64,000 bases of DNA, taken from NCBI RefSeq assembly GCF_022884085.1, contig NZ_JAGGCS010000002.1, positions 248,001 through 312,000 of the forward strand. The letters run 5' to 3'. The notes beneath the pieces were generated by a model. It was not told the origin of the DNA, ran no database searches, and saw only the letters and a program-made list of their open reading frames with translations. A program made the position numbers and the translations under genes. Each line of letters begins with the position of its first letter. The stretch's first letter is position 1. Shown piece by piece: positions 62,528 through 64,000 of the stretch. The stretch comes from Paenirhizobium cremeum. Its GTDB lineage: Bacteria; Pseudomonadota; Alphaproteobacteria; Rhizobiales; Rhizobiaceae.

Positions 62528-63185
62528 TATGCTCGTCAACCTGCTCCTGAAGGCCCTCTGGCAGACCCTGCAGATGGTGGGCGCCGCCGGACTGGTCGGC
62601 ACCTTGATCGGCCTGCCGATGGGCGTCTTCCTCGCGACCAGCGGGAAGGGCGAACTGTTCGCCGCGCCGGCGGTCAACCGTATTATCGGGCTGATCGTCA
62701 ACGCGCTCCGCTCGACGCCGTTCATCATTCTCGTGGTGGCCATCATTCCGCTGACCCGGTTCATCACCGGCACCTCGATCGGCACGATCGCGGCTATCGT
62801 GCCGCTGACGATCTCGACCGTTCCCTTCGTCGCCCGCCTGATCGAAGCGGCGATCCGGGACGTGGACAAGGGGCTGATCGAGGCCGCGCGCGCCATGGGC
62901 GCCACGCCGTTCCAGATCGTCACCAAGGTGCTGCTGGCCGAGGCGCTGCCCGGCATCACGCTGGCGCTGACGCTGACGCTCGTCAGCCTGATCGGCTACT
63001 CGGCCATGGTCGGCGCGGTCGGCGGCGGCGGGCTCGGCGACCTGGGCATCCGTTATGGCTACCAGCGCTTCATGCCGGAAGTGATGCTCGCTGTCGTCGT
63101 GGTGCTGATCGTGCTGGTGCAGGCGGTGCAAAGCGCCGGCGATACGCTGGCGCGGCGCTTCGACAAACGCAGCCGAAAGAACTGA
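62517..63185 (+). CDS. metI: Methionine ABC transporter permease MetI
   Basis: A 222-residue inner-membrane permease with five helices. The EAA loop is [54 protein letters not shown] is a typical MetI block. The ATG at 62517 has GGAGG 8 nt upstream inside metN; an ATG at 62529 is a less supported choice. It forms a homodimeric channel with MetN. It is followed by metQ after 34 nt. Confidence 0.95.
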   Translation: MAPDMLVNLLLKALWQTLQMVGAAGLVGTLIGLPMGVFLATSGKGELFAAPAVNRIIGLIVNALRSTPFIILVVAIIPLTRFITGTSIGTIAAIVPLTISTVPFVARLIEAAIRDVDKGLIEAARAMGATPFQIVTKVLLAEALPGITLALTLTLVSLIGYSAMVGAVGGGGLGDLGIRYGYQRFMPEVMLAVVVVLIVLVQAVQSAGDTLARRFDKRSRKN

Positions 63186-63219
63186 AACCTCCCTTCAGTA
63201 AACCCAAGGAGAAAACACA

Positions 63220-63999
63220 ATGAGGAAACTGATCGTCGCCGCTGCCATCGCAGCCCACTTTTTCGCCAGCGCTGCCCTGGCTGAAGACATCAAGGTCGGC
63301 GTGACCGCCGGCGAACATGCCCAGATCATGGAAAAGGTGAAGGACATCGCCGCCAAGAAGGGCCTCAACATCGAGATCGTCGAGTTCTCCGACTATGTCG
63401 TTCCGAACCAGGCGCTGGCCGATGGCGACCTCAACGCCAACTCCTTCCAGCACCAGCCCTATCTCGACAACCAGATCGCTGACCGCGGTTTCGACATCGT
63501 CAGCGTCGGCACCACCATCACCACCCCGATGGGCGTCTATTCGAAGAAGGTGAAGAGCCTCGACGAATTGAAGGACGGCGCAACCGTCGCCATCCCGAAC
63601 GACCCGACCAATGGCGGCCGCGCGCTTCTCGTTCTGGCCTCCAAGGGCCTCATCAAGGTCGATGCGGCCAAGGGCCTGAAGGTTGGTCCGGCCGATGTGA
63701 CCGAAAACCCGAAAAACATCCAGTTCGCCGAACTCGACGCTGCCCAGCTGCCGCGCTCGCTCGATGACGTCGATGCAGCCGTCATCAACACCAACTACGC
63801 GCTCGAAGCCGGCCTGCATCCGAAGACCGACGCCATCGCCATCGAAGGCGACAAGTCGCCCTACGCCAATGTCATTGCCGTTCGCACGGCCGACAAGGAC
63901 GCTCCGTGGGTAAAGACGCTGGTCGAGTCCTACCACGACGACAACATCCGGACCTTCATCAACGAGGAGTTCAAGGGCGCGCTGATCCCGTCCTTCTGA
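63220..63999 (+). CDS. metQ: Methionine-binding protein MetQ
   Basis: A 259-residue NlpA/MetQ-family substrate-binding protein. Signal peptide to about Ala21 (ASAALA), with no lipobox cysteine, so it is predicted to be a soluble periplasmic protein rather than a lipoprotein. Family blocks: VGVTAGEHAQIMEKVK, DYVVPNQALADGDLNANSFQHQPYLD, AIPNDPTNGGRALLVL and AAVINTNYALEAGL. AAGGAGA precedes the ATG. The gene ends one base before the window edge and is complete. Confidence 0.95.
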   Translation: MRKLIVAAAIAAHFFASAALAEDIKVGVTAGEHAQIMEKVKDIAAKKGLNIEIVEFSDYVVPNQALADGDLNANSFQHQPYLDNQIADRGFDIVSVGTTITTPMGVYSKKVKSLDELKDGATVAIPNDPTNGGRALLVLASKGLIKVDAAKGLKVGPADVTENPKNIQFAELDAAQLPRSLDDVDAAVINTNYALEAGLHPKTDAIAIEGDKSPYANVIAVRTADKDAPWVKTLVESYHDDNIRTFINEEFKGALIPSF

Positions 64000-64000
64000 T

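Noticed and set aside
1..64000. CRISPR arrays, tRNA or rRNA genes, transposases
   Set aside because: No regularly spaced repeats, tRNA cloverleaf patterns, rRNA sequence or transposase motifs were recognised on either strand.

Overview
The window is GC-rich chromosomal DNA from an alphaproteobacterium, most likely a member of the Rhizobiaceae (Rhizobium/Ensifer/Shinella/Agrobacterium-like). The evidence is the gene content: a SitABCD manganese importer with Mur-like palindromes, a xylose operon under a LacI-type regulator, a Rieske/dimethylglycine-dehydrogenase cassette, many ABC importers paired with local regulators, and short palindromic intergenic repeats typical of rhizobia. No phage, transposase, plasmid, CRISPR, tRNA or rRNA gene was recognised. 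Gene order looks like ordinary chromosome made of transport and catabolism modules around two core genes (lysS, gltX). The genus cannot be fixed from the sequence alone.

Layout. 1-4.1 kb: end of a transaldolase gene, a secreted SH3-domain protein, and a MarR-FUSC efflux pair. 4.3-9.9 kb: a complete ydcSTUVW-type polyamine import and aminobutyraldehyde oxidation operon on the minus strand. 10.1-12.1 kb: a divergent LysR/EamA exporter pair. 12.3-15.9 kb: a large autotransporter. 15.9-18.6 kb: a two-domain ArsA ATPase with a LysR regulator but no arsenite channel. 18.8-25.0 kb: two tandem dimethylglycine-dehydrogenase paralogues and a Rieske N-demethylase, a probable betaine-demethylation cassette. 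25.2-28.7 kb: sitABCD with two Mur-like boxes. 28.9-31.5 kb: a membrane-anchored His-rich protein, divergent from sitA, and a secreted hypothetical protein. 31.6-34.6 kb: lysS and gltX. 35.2-37.9 kb: an SLC13/RCK-C transporter and a TerC protein. 38.0-41.6 kb: a TetR-regulated EmrAB-like drug exporter. 41.8-45.8 kb: lacI-type regulator, xylB and xylA. 45.8-50.2 kb: LysR/aldo-keto reductase, a GreA-like factor, a LysE exporter and a LacI regulator. 50.4-58.8 kb: a sugar or glycoside locus (ABC importer, TIM-barrel isomerase, Gfo/Idh dehydrogenase, GH1 beta-glucosidase). 58.9-61.1 kb: HxlR/nitroreductase and MarR/membrane protein. 61.4-64 kb: metNIQ methionine importer.

The most notable features not explained by routine annotation are these. 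Both LacI-type regulators have twin operators with centres exactly 21 bp apart. Two matching 17-bp palindromes flank the sitA promoter, in a region shared with a divergent gene for a His-rich membrane-anchored protein. A perfect 23-bp direct duplication joins the 3' end of the Rieske gene to the 3' end of sitD across a dispersed repeat. Hairpin repeats sit inside two operons (ydcS/ydcT and xylB/xylA). The sugar locus has the enzyme set expected for 3-keto-glycoside chemistry. Start codons were chosen from ribosome binding sites and domain starts, and often differ from the longest possible reading frame.
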